The translations under genes and the position numbers were made by a program. The notes below the pieces were generated by a model. It saw only the letters and a program-made list of their open reading frames with translations. It had not been told where the DNA came from and searched no databases. Positions 1 to 6,874 of a stretch of 17,930 bases of DNA are shown piece after piece. This stretch comes from Chloroflexota bacterium (GTDB lineage Bacteria > Chloroflexota > Anaerolineae > Anaerolineales > Anaerolineaceae), in assembly GCA_029265085.1 (NCBI GenBank), contig JAJUJY010000084.1, forward strand, positions 1-17,930, in the 5' to 3' direction. The stretch's first letter is position 1, and the number at the start of each line of letters is the position of its first letter.

Positions 1-1315
1 CAGCAATGCGGATCATGTCAGCCCGCAAACCAACAAAAACCATATCACCGGAAAGCGAACCGCGTTTATACGTTCCATCTGCCTGCTTTACCACAGCCAA
101 CTTTCCGTCCAGGTAGGTCTGCAAGCCATTAAATTTATTGATAAACTCGTCAATGGTCTTGCGCATCCCGGAAGTATCGGCGGAAATTGAAAGGGTTGCT
201 GTTTTCCCTTCCGCATCCGAAGCCAGGTTCATCGTCACCCCGCCAATTACATCCGTCAAACCAGTATTTTGACTGCGAGTAACCTGCAAACCGTTAATCT
301 TAAAACTTGCATCAGAAGCTGCCTGAATCTGATTCTTGAATGATCCGTCAACCTTTAATAATCCCAAAGATTGCAGCACGGTACCGCTGGTATCTTTTGC
401 CACAATGGCGCGGGAACTACCCGTTTTGACTGTAGAAAGGATCAGCTGGTGGTCCACAACGGAAGCAACCAAATTGTTGCCATCTGCATAAGATGCTTTG
501 TTGATCTCTGCAATAAGATCGTTCAGGCTATCTTGGGCTTCCAAATTAATCGTTACGCCTTTGGCGTTATACGTGACATCGACCGAAGCACTGCTGCGGG
601 TAGCGCCAAATCCAATGGTGAGGCCGCGGCCGGTATTATAACTGCTGGCACCATCTGCCAGGGTTTGCCAGCCGTCAGTATAACCAGTGTCATCGGTTTT
701 CCGAATGGATACCGCCTTATGATCATTATCCACCAGGCGAAACTGCCAGGTTCCAGCATTGGCTGGATCTTCGCGCATTTCCACTTTATACGAACCCGTT
801 CCAAGCTCTTTTTGACCAGAAACAGGGTCTGCCAGGCCAAAACCAGAGACCGTATCTAACCCGGTGTTGATGCTGGCTGCGCCGCCAGTCAGCGTGCGGG
901 TTTCTCCGCCGCCCAAAACAAACGTACCGGTCAGGCCTAAGGCCTGATCCACATATGTTTGGCGATCGGAGCGCACGCGATGCTCTTTCGCCAGGGTTAC
1001 ATCGGAAAGAACATAACTACCGGAAACGGCACTGCTTGAAGCGGTGGCCGATACAACGGCAGCACCGGTCACGCTGGGGGTAACATTTACCTTGCGTCCC
1101 GGTGTCATCGAGAAGAAAGCATCCGAGGGTTTCAGGGCCTTGACCGCAGATTGGAGCTGGTCAATTTGCCCTTTGAGATCGGTATAGACAGCCCGTTGAA
1201 CCTGAAGTGCATCTTTGCGGGTGGTCAGCCGGGTTAACGGCTGGCGTTCAAGTTCCATCAGGTTGTTGATCATTTGTATATAACTTGCGTCTAAACCGGT
1301 CATACTGGATGCCAT
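1..1315 (-). CDS. fliD: Flagellar filament cap protein FliD (HAP2), 3' end outside window
   Basis: The frame stays open from an ATG at 1315 to the left edge, giving 438 codons without a stop, so the C-terminal part is missing. The N-terminus begins MASSMTGLDASYIQMINNLM and continues into a heptad-rich helix with ELERQPLTRL, as in FliD/HAP2 proteins. The middle is Gly/Ser/Thr-rich with segments typical of cap-protein outer domains, and the visible 3' part (DEFINKFNGL) resembles the FliD C-terminal domain. FliD caps the growing filament and folds exported flagellin at its tip. A GAGG Shine-Dalgarno lies 5 nt before the ATG. The gene follows fliC after a 97-nt gap holding a strong hairpin, so the two are probably co-transcribed. 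The family call is secure; total length cannot be given. Confidence 0.9.
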   Translation of the reverse strand, partial: MASSMTGLDASYIQMINNLMELERQPLTRLTTRKDALQVQRAVYTDLKGQIDQLQSAVKALKPSDAFFSMTPGRKVNVTPSVTGAAVVSATASSSAVSGSYVLSDVTLAKEHRVRSDRQTYVDQALGLTGTFVLGGGETRTLTGGAASINTGLDTVSGFGLADPVSGQKELGTGSYKVEMREDPANAGTWQFRLVDNDHKAVSIRKTDDTGYTDGWQTLADGASSYNTGRGLTIGFGATRSSASVDVTYNAKGVTINLEAQDSLNDLIAEINKASYADGNNLVASVVDHQLILSTVKTGSSRAIVAKDTSGTVLQSLGLLKVDGSFKNQIQAASDASFKINGLQVTRSQNTGLTDVIGGVTMNLASDAEGKTATLSISADTSGMRKTIDEFINKFNGLQTYLDGKLAVVKQADGTYKRGSLSGDMVFVGLRADMIRIA

Positions 1316-1339
1316 AATAACCTCATTTCAAAGGATGGA

Positions 1340-1367
1340 GCGGGGAGCGCCCTGAGGCGCCCCCCGC
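1340..1367 (-). other. Strong intercistronic RNA hairpin between fliC and fliD
   Basis: The minus-strand RNA can form a 12-bp stem: GCGGGG pairs with CCCCGC, then one G-U wobble, then GCGCC pairs with GGCGC around a 4-nt loop. On the plus strand the wobble position would be an A-C mismatch, so the structure fits the fliC-fliD transcript. It begins 43 nt after the fliC stop. No U-tract follows, so it is not a standard intrinsic terminator. It could protect the 3' end of flagellin mRNA or reduce read-through into fliD; this role is inferred. Confidence 0.6.
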
Positions 1368-1409
1368 CTTTAGCCATCGGCGGACTAACTAACTTAAGGT
1401 GCTAATCAA

Positions 1410-2639
1410 TTAGCGGAAGAGTGAGAGCAGGAACTGCGGAGCAGCATTGGCCTGGGCTAACATTGCGGTCGCGGTTTGCTGCAGGATCTGGTACTTGCTG
1501 GCGTTCACCTGTTCTTCGGCCATGTTGGCGTTCATCACCCGGTTGTAGGCAGCTTCCACGTTGATCTGGGCAGCCGATACCTGGTCCTCTTTGAAGCTCA
1601 ACCGGCCAGTCAGCGCACCAATTTCAGCCATCTTACCATTCACGGTGGATAAAGCGGTCTGAACAGTGTCCAGGTAGCTGGCGAAGTCTGAAGCGGTGGT
1701 GGCAGAAATACTGTAGGCACCAGCCTTGGTGTAGGAAACAGACACAGCTGCTTTATCACCAGCGGTCAGGCCAGTATCCAGGGTAGCGCGCAGGCCATTA
1801 CCGAAGTCGAGCACTTTGGCAGCGCCGTCATCGTCATAGGAGAAGGTCAGTTTGGTGTCGCGTACTGCGCCATCGGTACCATCGGCATCCACATACACCG
1901 GATCGCCGTTCGGTCCAATCAACTGGGCATAGCTGTCCGAGGCAGAACCATCGACTGTGCCGATCGTGATGCGCAGCGAGTAGTCCCCGCTGGCCAGTTC
2001 GCTCATCCCAGCAAAGGTGGCATTCCCAGCCGAAGCCGCACTCAATGGATTGGTTCCGGTAAAATCAATCGTCCCCAAGGAGGAACTGCCCGACACACTC
2101 GCAACACCCAGGGTCTGGGCGTCCACACCGCTCACGCGGTTCATGGTTGTGGCATCGCCACTGTCCGCACCGGTCTGGAAGCGGAAGGTCGAGGGTCCGC
2201 CATTTTCAATCTTCAACAGCGTGGTGCTGTTCCATTTGGTCTGGTTGACAATGTCGTCCACCTGCGCCGCGAAGGCGGAGAGCTGGGTTTTGATCGCATT
2301 GCGTTCTTCGGTGCCCATCGTATCACTGGCGGCCGCTTCGGCTTTGTTGCGCATCTGAATGAGGATGTCATTGATGCGGCCCAGGCCTGATTCGGCAACA
2401 GCCAACAGGTTCTTGGCATCGCCAATATTGCCTAAGGCAACCTTCAAACCTTCACTGCGGGACTGCATTTTGGTCGCAATGGTCAAACCGGCGGGATCGT
2501 CCGCTGCGGTGTTGATCCGCTTGCCCGTCGCCAGACGAGTCTGGTGCACTGATAATTGTTTATTGATATTGCTCAACGCATTGAGCGAATTCATTGCGCC
2601 GATATTTCCGGCAATTCGTGTTACATCGATCTCAGCCAT
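1410..2639 (-). CDS. fliC: Flagellin FliC (Hag), filament subunit
   Basis: This 409-residue protein has the paired conserved ends of flagellins. The N-terminal D0/D1 region (about residues 1-145) includes LATGKRINTAADDPAGLTIA. The C-terminal D1/D0 region (about 335-409) includes AAYNRVMNANMAEEQVNASK and ends APQFLLSLFR. Residues about 150-320 form a variable, Gly/Ser/Asp-rich outer domain. It is exported by the flagellar type III system and polymerises into the filament. The ATG at 2639 has a GGAGG site 6 nt upstream. That Shine-Dalgarno overlaps a CsrA-type ATGGA motif and lies just after a GGA-loop hairpin, so translational control by CsrA is likely. A candidate sigma-28 promoter lies further upstream. 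The gene diverges from the plus-strand MmpS-like gene and is followed by fliD. Only one flagellin gene is seen in the window. Confidence 0.96.
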   Translation of the reverse strand: MAEIDVTRIAGNIGAMNSLNALSNINKQLSVHQTRLATGKRINTAADDPAGLTIATKMQSRSEGLKVALGNIGDAKNLLAVAESGLGRINDILIQMRNKAEAAASDTMGTEERNAIKTQLSAFAAQVDDIVNQTKWNSTTLLKIENGGPSTFRFQTGADSGDATTMNRVSGVDAQTLGVASVSGSSSLGTIDFTGTNPLSAASAGNATFAGMSELASGDYSLRITIGTVDGSASDSYAQLIGPNGDPVYVDADGTDGAVRDTKLTFSYDDDGAAKVLDFGNGLRATLDTGLTAGDKAAVSVSYTKAGAYSISATTASDFASYLDTVQTALSTVNGKMAEIGALTGRLSFKEDQVSAAQINVEAAYNRVMNANMAEEQVNASKYQILQQTATAMLAQANAAPQFLLSLFR

Positions 2640-2643
2640 TTCA

Positions 2644-2679
2644 AACCTCCATGTTTGTTGTTTCCGGGGATCCTTCCCC
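2644..2679 (-). promoter_or_regulatory. Candidate CsrA-binding leader of flagellin mRNA (two GGA sites)
   Basis: In the minus-strand leader, GGGG-AAGGAT-CCCC (2679-2666) forms a 4-bp all-GC stem presenting AAGGAT in a 6-nt loop. A second motif, ACATGGAGG (2654-2646), overlaps the fliC Shine-Dalgarno. CsrA dimers are known to bind ANGGA motifs, best in hairpin loops, and to bridge two sites. In Bacillus subtilis the hag leader has this arrangement, with one upstream site and one on the Shine-Dalgarno. A csrA gene is present in this window at 12550-12840. Binding itself is inferred. Confidence 0.6.
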
Positions 2680-2817
2680 TACTTGGATGACAATTTTTTG
2701 AGTTCGTCTTTCTGGAAGGCCGCTGTTAGAACTCAGTTTAGCGACCCTTTTATAGATCGGGCAGTGTAGATTTAGAAGTTTTCTGTTATGCCCTGCCATT
2801 TTTTCTTGTTACTAACA

Positions 2818-2844
2818 GTTTCGTCCAATTGATCCATATCTTTA
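2818..2844 (-). promoter_or_regulatory. Candidate sigma-28 promoter for fliC
   Basis: The minus strand reads TAAAGATA (2844-2837), 11 nt, then GACGAAAC (2825-2818). Against the sigma-28 consensus TAAAGTTT-N11-GCCGATAA this matches 11 of 16 positions with exact spacing. It would give a leader of about 170 nt. The match is much weaker than the flgM promoter in the same window. A second GCC-CGAT-like element near 2752-2761 has no -35 at correct spacing. Flagellin genes normally use sigma-28, which supports a promoter somewhere in this gap. Confidence 0.4.
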
Positions 2845-2910
2845 GGGGTACAGCGTAAAAAACGCGTAAATTGATTGAAGATTTTTTATCCCCACAAATA
2901 GGGCAGCAAA

Positions 2911-2919
2911 TGCTATACT
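2911..2919 (+). promoter_or_regulatory. Candidate extended -10 promoter for the MmpS-like gene
   Basis: The plus strand has TGC-TATACT, an extended -10 (TGn plus five of six TATAAT positions), about 39 nt before the ATG at 2958. No good -35 hexamer is present at 17-18 bp, which extended -10 promoters can tolerate. The 318-bp divergent gap 2640-2957 otherwise holds AT-rich sequence, the fliC regulatory elements and three copies of the hexamer CTGTTA/TAACAG. Confidence 0.4.
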
Positions 2920-2957
2920 AAAGCAAAATTTTCCAAACCTCCCCAAGGTCATACTTC

Positions 2958-3350
2958 ATGAATACTCCCCCTTCACGCAACCGGCTCATTCTCCAGATCG
3001 TCGTTTTTTTCATCCTCTGTATTGCTGCAATCGCAGTGATTATCTGGAGCGGAGCGATGAAATCTCCGGCTGGGCCAAGACGGGTAACCCTGCGCGTGGA
3101 AGCCTCGGGGGGATATGCGTTGATCACTTTGCGCACCGATGATAATTACTTGGTTCAATCCACCACCCTGACCACTCCCTGGGAAAAAATCATCAAGGTA
3201 GAGAACGGCACAGAAATTTATTTAACCGCCTCAAATCCAACCCAAACAGGGCAGTTATCCTGTGTAATTCAAATCGACGGAAAATCCTGGAAAAAAGATA
3301 CCACCGCTGCGCCCAAAGATGGGGTCGCCTGCGCTGGGATTGTTCCCTAA
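2958..3350 (+). CDS. Membrane-anchored MmpS-like small protein
   Basis: This 130-residue protein is the only plus-strand gene recognised. After a short basic N-terminus, residues about 10-30 form one hydrophobic membrane segment with no lipobox (the Cys is preceded by Leu). The rest is a predicted extracytoplasmic beta-rich domain. Its pattern (VTLRVEASGGYALITL, then TTPWEKIIKVENGTEIYLTA, then SCVIQIDGK) resembles the MmpS transport-accessory domain known from mycobacteria. Cys102 and Cys125 could form the disulfide typical of that fold. The ATG has AAGG 9 nt upstream. The gene is divergent from fliC and convergent with the HD-GYP gene, whose stop is only 9 bp away, with no terminator visible between them. 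Its function here is unknown and no RND-type MmpL partner is in view. The family assignment is by recalled pattern, moderately sure. Confidence 0.72.
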   Translation: MNTPPSRNRLILQIVVFFILCIAAIAVIIWSGAMKSPAGPRRVTLRVEASGGYALITLRTDDNYLVQSTTLTTPWEKIIKVENGTEIYLTASNPTQTGQLSCVIQIDGKSWKKDTTAAPKDGVACAGIVP

Positions 3351-3359
3351 CCCCCTGGC

Positions 3360-4388
3360 TTATTGAGAATCTACAAAAATCTTCGCGAATTCCGGATCAA
3401 ACTGCGTTCCGGCATTTTCCAACAAATAAGTCAATACGTGATCTTCTGACCATCCCTTGCGGTAAGGCCGGTCGGATAACAACGCATCCCAAACATCAAT
3501 CACCGCAAACAAACGGGCTGGAAGAGGAATTTGCTCTTTCTTCAAGCCTTGCGGATAGCCCCCACCGTCCCAACGTTCGTGATGACTGTACGGAATACAC
3601 AAAGCCGGCTGTACAAAATCAATCGACTGCAGCAGCTGGTACGCATATACCGGATGTTGTTTCATCAATGCCCATTCTTCCGTGTTCAGCGGACCGGGCT
3701 TCAATAAGATGGAATCTGGAATCGCCACCTTGCCAATATCATGCAGTAAGGCACCCTGGCGAATATGAAATGCCTGCTCCACGCCCATTCCCAGTTTGAT
3801 CGCCAGATTAACTGCCGCCTCGGTCACACGCTGCGTGTGCCCCTTGGTTTCATAATCCCGCAATTCCAGCGCTCTGGCCCAGCCTTCCAGCGTAGCCCAA
3901 TGGGCATTTTCCAACTCCAGGTAGGTGCTGATTAATTCATCCTGGACCTGCTTCCATTCCGTAATATTGCGCACCACCAGGTGAACCCATTTTTGACCAG
4001 CAACGAACCAGGGTGAGATATACACCTGAGCAGTGTAGCAAGCGCCAGCTTGATTTCGGAAATTCATCTCCACTGCACCAAGCGATTGTTCGCTGAGCAG
4101 GGCAAACTCCACCAGGGCAGTAAAATGATCGCGATACGATTCAGTCAGCAGGTCTTGAATATCATTGCCGACCAGATGATCCCTATCCCCCAATCCCAAT
4201 TGACTAACCAGGGCAAGGTTTGCCAGCTGGATTTTGCCCGTAGCGTCAATCAAGGCCACCCCATCCGGCAGCAAATCAAAGGACCGTCGGAAGAAATTTT
4301 CCTCAAAGGTTGCTGTTGAAGGCCCCAAAGCATAATCCGCAGGCCGGACTGAAACCGGCCTGCGGTAAATTCTCGGTTTGACACGCAC
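3360..4388 (-). CDS. PAS-HD-GYP protein, probable cyclic-di-GMP phosphodiesterase
   Basis: The frame is open from a GTG at 4451, but that start overlaps cheW by 47 nt and the extra residues are an odd basic stretch. I chose the GTG at 4388, giving 342 residues; a TTG at 4328, beyond a hairpin, is equally possible. A PAS domain covers about residues 30-145 (DLLPDGVALIDATGKIQLAN, then VRNITEWK). An HD-GYP domain follows at about 165-340. It shows LLHDIGK (metal-binding His-Asp near 216), HHERWDGGGYP with the GYP signature near 277, and DVWDALLSDRPYR. HD-GYP enzymes hydrolyse cyclic-di-GMP, so this last gene of the che operon probably links sensory input through PAS to c-di-GMP level and motility. 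The metal-ligand motifs look intact. No membrane segment is seen, so it should be cytoplasmic. Confidence 0.9.
   Translation of the reverse strand: MRVKPRIYRRPVSVRPADYALGPSTATFEENFFRRSFDLLPDGVALIDATGKIQLANLALVSQLGLGDRDHLVGNDIQDLLTESYRDHFTALVEFALLSEQSLGAVEMNFRNQAGACYTAQVYISPWFVAGQKWVHLVVRNITEWKQVQDELISTYLELENAHWATLEGWARALELRDYETKGHTQRVTEAAVNLAIKLGMGVEQAFHIRQGALLHDIGKVAIPDSILLKPGPLNTEEWALMKQHPVYAYQLLQSIDFVQPALCIPYSHHERWDGGGYPQGLKKEQIPLPARLFAVIDVWDALLSDRPYRKGWSEDHVLTYLLENAGTQFDPEFAKIFVDSQ
4337..4365 (-). repeat. Perfect 11-bp inverted repeat after cheW
   Basis: The arms CCGCAGGCCGG and CCGGCCTGCGG are perfectly complementary around a 7-nt loop. The element starts about 40 nt after the cheW stop. 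No U-tract follows. It could be an RNA processing or stabilising hairpin, a REP-like element, or a weak terminator that lowers HD-GYP expression. If it is truly intercistronic, the HD-GYP gene starts at the TTG at 4328. Confidence 0.65.
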
Positions 4389-4404
4389 AATCGGAACTTT
4401 CGTA

Positions 4405-4854
4405 TTACACCGCCACAACCAATGAATCTTTTTCTTCTGCCGAGAGTACACGCCCCAGGTCTAGCAGGATAACCAGTTGGCCTTCGAGCTTGGCAATATT
4501 TTTAATAAAGGCTGAATTACTGGTCATCGACATCTGCGGGGGCAGCTCAATCGACTCTTCCGGAACGCGAATCACCTGGTTGACTGCATCGACCACCAGG
4601 CCGACCTTGACGCCGCCCATATTCGCAATCACAATCCGCGTATCACGGGTGGGTTCCTGAGAAGGCAGGCCAAAGCGCTTGCGCAGATCAATCACCGGGA
4701 CAACCGTTCCGCGCAAATTGGTGATGCCTTCCACAAATTCAGGGGCGTGCGGCAGACGGGTGATTTCCTGCATCTTAATAATCCCTTCTACCGTGGCAAT
4801 ATCCACCCCATATGATTCTTGATCCAATTCAAAAACAACTAATTGAAATTCCAT
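4405..4854 (-). CDS. cheW: Chemotaxis adaptor protein CheW
   Basis: This 149-residue single-domain protein couples receptors to the CheA kinase. It begins MEFQLVVFELDQESYGVDI, the usual first strands of the CheW fold. It carries the hallmark FVEGITNLRGTVVPVIDLRKRFGL at about residues 40-63, then GLVVDAVNQVIRVP and a C-terminal LVILLDLGRVL. Length is normal for CheW. AAGGAT lies 8 nt before the ATG. It follows the second cheX by 32 nt and precedes the HD-GYP gene in the same operon. This is the only stand-alone CheW in the window. Confidence 0.96.
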   Translation of the reverse strand: MEFQLVVFELDQESYGVDIATVEGIIKMQEITRLPHAPEFVEGITNLRGTVVPVIDLRKRFGLPSQEPTRDTRIVIANMGGVKVGLVVDAVNQVIRVPEESIELPPQMSMTSNSAFIKNIAKLEGQLVILLDLGRVLSAEEKDSLVVAV

Positions 4855-4886
4855 CGCCAGATCCTTTCATCAAACCGAATTATGTT

Positions 4887-5411
4887 TTATTTATCCAAAC
4901 CTTCCATCGCTTTTGGGATCGCCAATTGCGGTGTTTTGAGGCCGCGCACCTGTCCCTGGCGTAATGCCATGTGGATCATTACCGGGCCGGCCACCGTATT
5001 GAGCGGAACCGTCAGACGCGGATAATCCAGAGTGGAAATCGATGCGCCTTTTCCCATAATCAACGAAGGCGTTGAGATGGTAGATTCGTAGCCTGCTTCG
5101 GCCAGCTTCATGCTCGCTCGCCCAGTAATCACGTTTCCTAATTCAGCCACACCACTCTGAGCCAGTTCTTCTAACTTATCAAACGGCTCGCCCATCAAAA
5201 TGGAGGCCAATTTTATGGCTGCCTCGGTGGACATGCTGTAAAAAACGGTCCCTTCCACTGCCCCGACCAATGAAATAATCACTGTAACGTCATCCGTAAT
5301 ATACATACCGTGGTCCAGCCGAAGTTCACCGCGTTGGATGGGCCCTTGTGTTTCACTCTTTAAGACTTCATAAGCTGCTTCTACAAATGGGTTCAAAAAT
5401 TTTACATTCAT
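4887..5411 (-). CDS. cheX: CheX-family CheY-P phosphatase, second tandem copy
   Basis: This 174-residue protein starts MNVKFLNPFVEAAYEVLK, typical of CheX, and its N-terminus is nearly the same as the adjacent upstream copy. The phosphatase motif of the CheC/CheX/FliY family, [D/S]-x3-E-x2-N, is intact as Ser86-Glu90-Asn93 in SGVAELGN. CheX dephosphorylates CheY-P and usually acts as a dimer. It begins 28 nt after the stop of the first copy. AAAGGG lies before the start; an out-of-frame ATG at 5415 overlaps this region, but the ATG at 5411 keeps the conserved N-terminus. Its C-terminal tail differs from the first copy. Confidence 0.92.
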   Translation of the reverse strand: MNVKFLNPFVEAAYEVLKSETQGPIQRGELRLDHGMYITDDVTVIISLVGAVEGTVFYSMSTEAAIKLASILMGEPFDKLEELAQSGVAELGNVITGRASMKLAEAGYESTISTPSLIMGKGASISTLDYPRLTVPLNTVAGPVMIHMALRQGQVRGLKTPQLAIPKAMEGLDK

Positions 5412-5439
5412 TCATTCATCCCTTTCCGCCGCTGAGATA

Positions 5440-5967
5440 CTATTTCGCTGTTTCAACAGTTAATGGCACAAAATCTTCCAGATTGTTCGGCAATCCCGGA
5501 ACACTCTCTTTAAGTGCCAGGTGAACCGTCAAATCCCCCAGGTCTGTCGTCAACGGAATGACCAACCGTGGGAAATCGAGCGTGGAGATTTGAACATTTT
5601 TGCCAGAAATCACGGTAGGCGGCGAGATATTGGCTTCATATCCCGCTTCAGAAAACTTAATCGTTGCCTGGCCGGAAATAACATTTCCCAATTCAGCCAC
5701 GCCGCTCTGGACTAAGGAATCAAAGGTCGAGAATTCCTGCCCCATAATCCGTGAGACCATGTTCAATCCCGTTGATTGCGGCATACCATACATGACCACG
5801 CCGTAAACCTGGCCAACCAGGTGGATTAAGACCGTCACATCATCGGTTGTCATGGCCGATTTTTGCAGGCTCAATGCACCTCGCGTAACGGTTGCACCCA
5901 CTTCCACTTTTAAAACCTCTGCAGCCGCCTCAACAAATGGATTTAAAAACTTTACATTAATTCCCAT
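5440..5967 (-). CDS. cheX: CheX-family CheY-P phosphatase, first tandem copy
   Basis: This 175-residue CheX homologue starts MGINVKFLNPFVEAAAEVLK. The motif Ser88-Glu92-Asn95 (SGVAELGN) is intact, so phosphatase activity is expected. The same segments line up with the next gene (TTDDVTVLI, SGVAELGNVISG, AGYEANIS, ISTLDFPRL), showing a tandem duplication followed by divergence, mostly around residues 20-40 and at the C-terminus. AAGGAGG sits about 9 nt before the ATG. It follows the HDOD gene by 27 nt. With no CheZ in view, these two proteins and CheC are the likely routes for removing CheY-P. Confidence 0.92.
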   Translation of the reverse strand: MGINVKFLNPFVEAAAEVLKVEVGATVTRGALSLQKSAMTTDDVTVLIHLVGQVYGVVMYGMPQSTGLNMVSRIMGQEFSTFDSLVQSGVAELGNVISGQATIKFSEAGYEANISPPTVISGKNVQISTLDFPRLVIPLTTDLGDLTVHLALKESVPGLPNNLEDFVPLTVETAK

Positions 5968-5994
5968 TCCGTAACTGCCTCCTTCGTGGGTGCC

Positions 5995-6873
5995 CTATTC
6001 ACCCATAACATAAGTGCGATCCCAGTTGAAGCCAATCAACGCTTCAGCCTGGTGAATACGCAGCATGATTTGTTCAAACAAGCCCGATAAATCACTTTCG
6101 CGGAAATTTAGCCGCTCTAAAGCAGCCCGGTTCAGGGGATATCGCAGGCCGTCTTTGCCCACACCAACCCCCAGCATCATAACCGTCGCATCCGCCACGT
6201 GTACCGCCGCTACCAAATCAGAATGATCGGCTGCCTGCTCTGGAATGTGGTGATAGGTAATCACCTGGATAATTTCTTCGGGCAAATTCCAACGCCGGCC
6301 AATTTCAGCCCCCAAATGGGCGTGGTCGATTCCAAAATGATCCTTTTCCGCTTCCATGAAAGATACATCCTGCCATTCCGGCAGCAAGGTATCCGTGTCG
6401 CGCAGCAGTTTTTCAAACGCAACTTTACCAATATCACACAGCAATCCAGCGTGGTAGGCAACTTCCGGAGCCTTCCAGTGATGTTCTTCTGCAATACACT
6501 GCGCACCCATTGCCACCCCAACCGAATGCCGCCATAATTCACCCCGCTTGAGTGCGTACCCCGGCACAGGACGATATAAATAGGCAGCTACCGACGATGC
6601 CAGAATGACCTCCATAATCATGTTCATTCCCAAGACTGCCACCGCTTGCTGCACTGTGGCAACTTTGCTTTCCAGTCCGTAATAGGTGGAGTTTGCCATC
6701 TGCAGTACCAGTGCCGTCAGCACCTGGTCCACAGCCAACACCCCCGCCACATCGGCAGCACTGGAATCTGGGTTGCGGATCATGGCTAACGCCTTTTGCA
6801 CGGCTTGCGGCATAGGCGGTAAATTTCCCGCATCTCGGATTAATTGGTCAACCGTCCAGTTTAAATCGCTCAT
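5995..6873 (-). CDS. HDOD domain signalling protein
   Basis: This 292-residue protein matches the HDOD (HD-related output) domain across residues about 10-220. It shows LPPMPQAVQKALAMIRNPDS, then VLQMANSTYYG, then VQQAVAVLGMNMI, the three signature segments of this family. At the usual HD position it reads LLCDIGK, with Cys146 in place of His. HDOD domains are generally considered non-catalytic, so it may be a scaffold or regulator, and the Cys strengthens that view. It starts 1 nt after the cheR stop with AAGG 7 nt upstream, so it is translationally coupled to cheR. HDOD proteins often occur with chemotaxis or c-di-GMP genes; the exact role here is unknown. Confidence 0.9.
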   Translation of the reverse strand: MSDLNWTVDQLIRDAGNLPPMPQAVQKALAMIRNPDSSAADVAGVLAVDQVLTALVLQMANSTYYGLESKVATVQQAVAVLGMNMIMEVILASSVAAYLYRPVPGYALKRGELWRHSVGVAMGAQCIAEEHHWKAPEVAYHAGLLCDIGKVAFEKLLRDTDTLLPEWQDVSFMEAEKDHFGIDHAHLGAEIGRRWNLPEEIIQVITYHHIPEQAADHSDLVAAVHVADATVMMLGVGVGKDGLRYPLNRAALERLNFRESDLSGLFEQIMLRIHQAEALIGFNWDRTYVMGE

Positions 6874-6874
6874 G

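Noticed and set aside
371..859. Plus-strand 162-codon open frame
   Set aside because: It is antisense to fliD, whose minus-strand translation is clearly of the FliD family; no ribosome site or recognisable domain.
2359..2769. Plus-strand 136-codon open frame across the flagellin start
   Set aside because: Antisense to the conserved flagellin N-terminus and its leader; the product shows no domain.
2745..2780. GCCCGATCTATAA near fliC as a sigma-28 -10
   Set aside because: The nearest TAAA is only about 10 nt upstream, too close for a -35; the 2818-2844 candidate has correct spacing.
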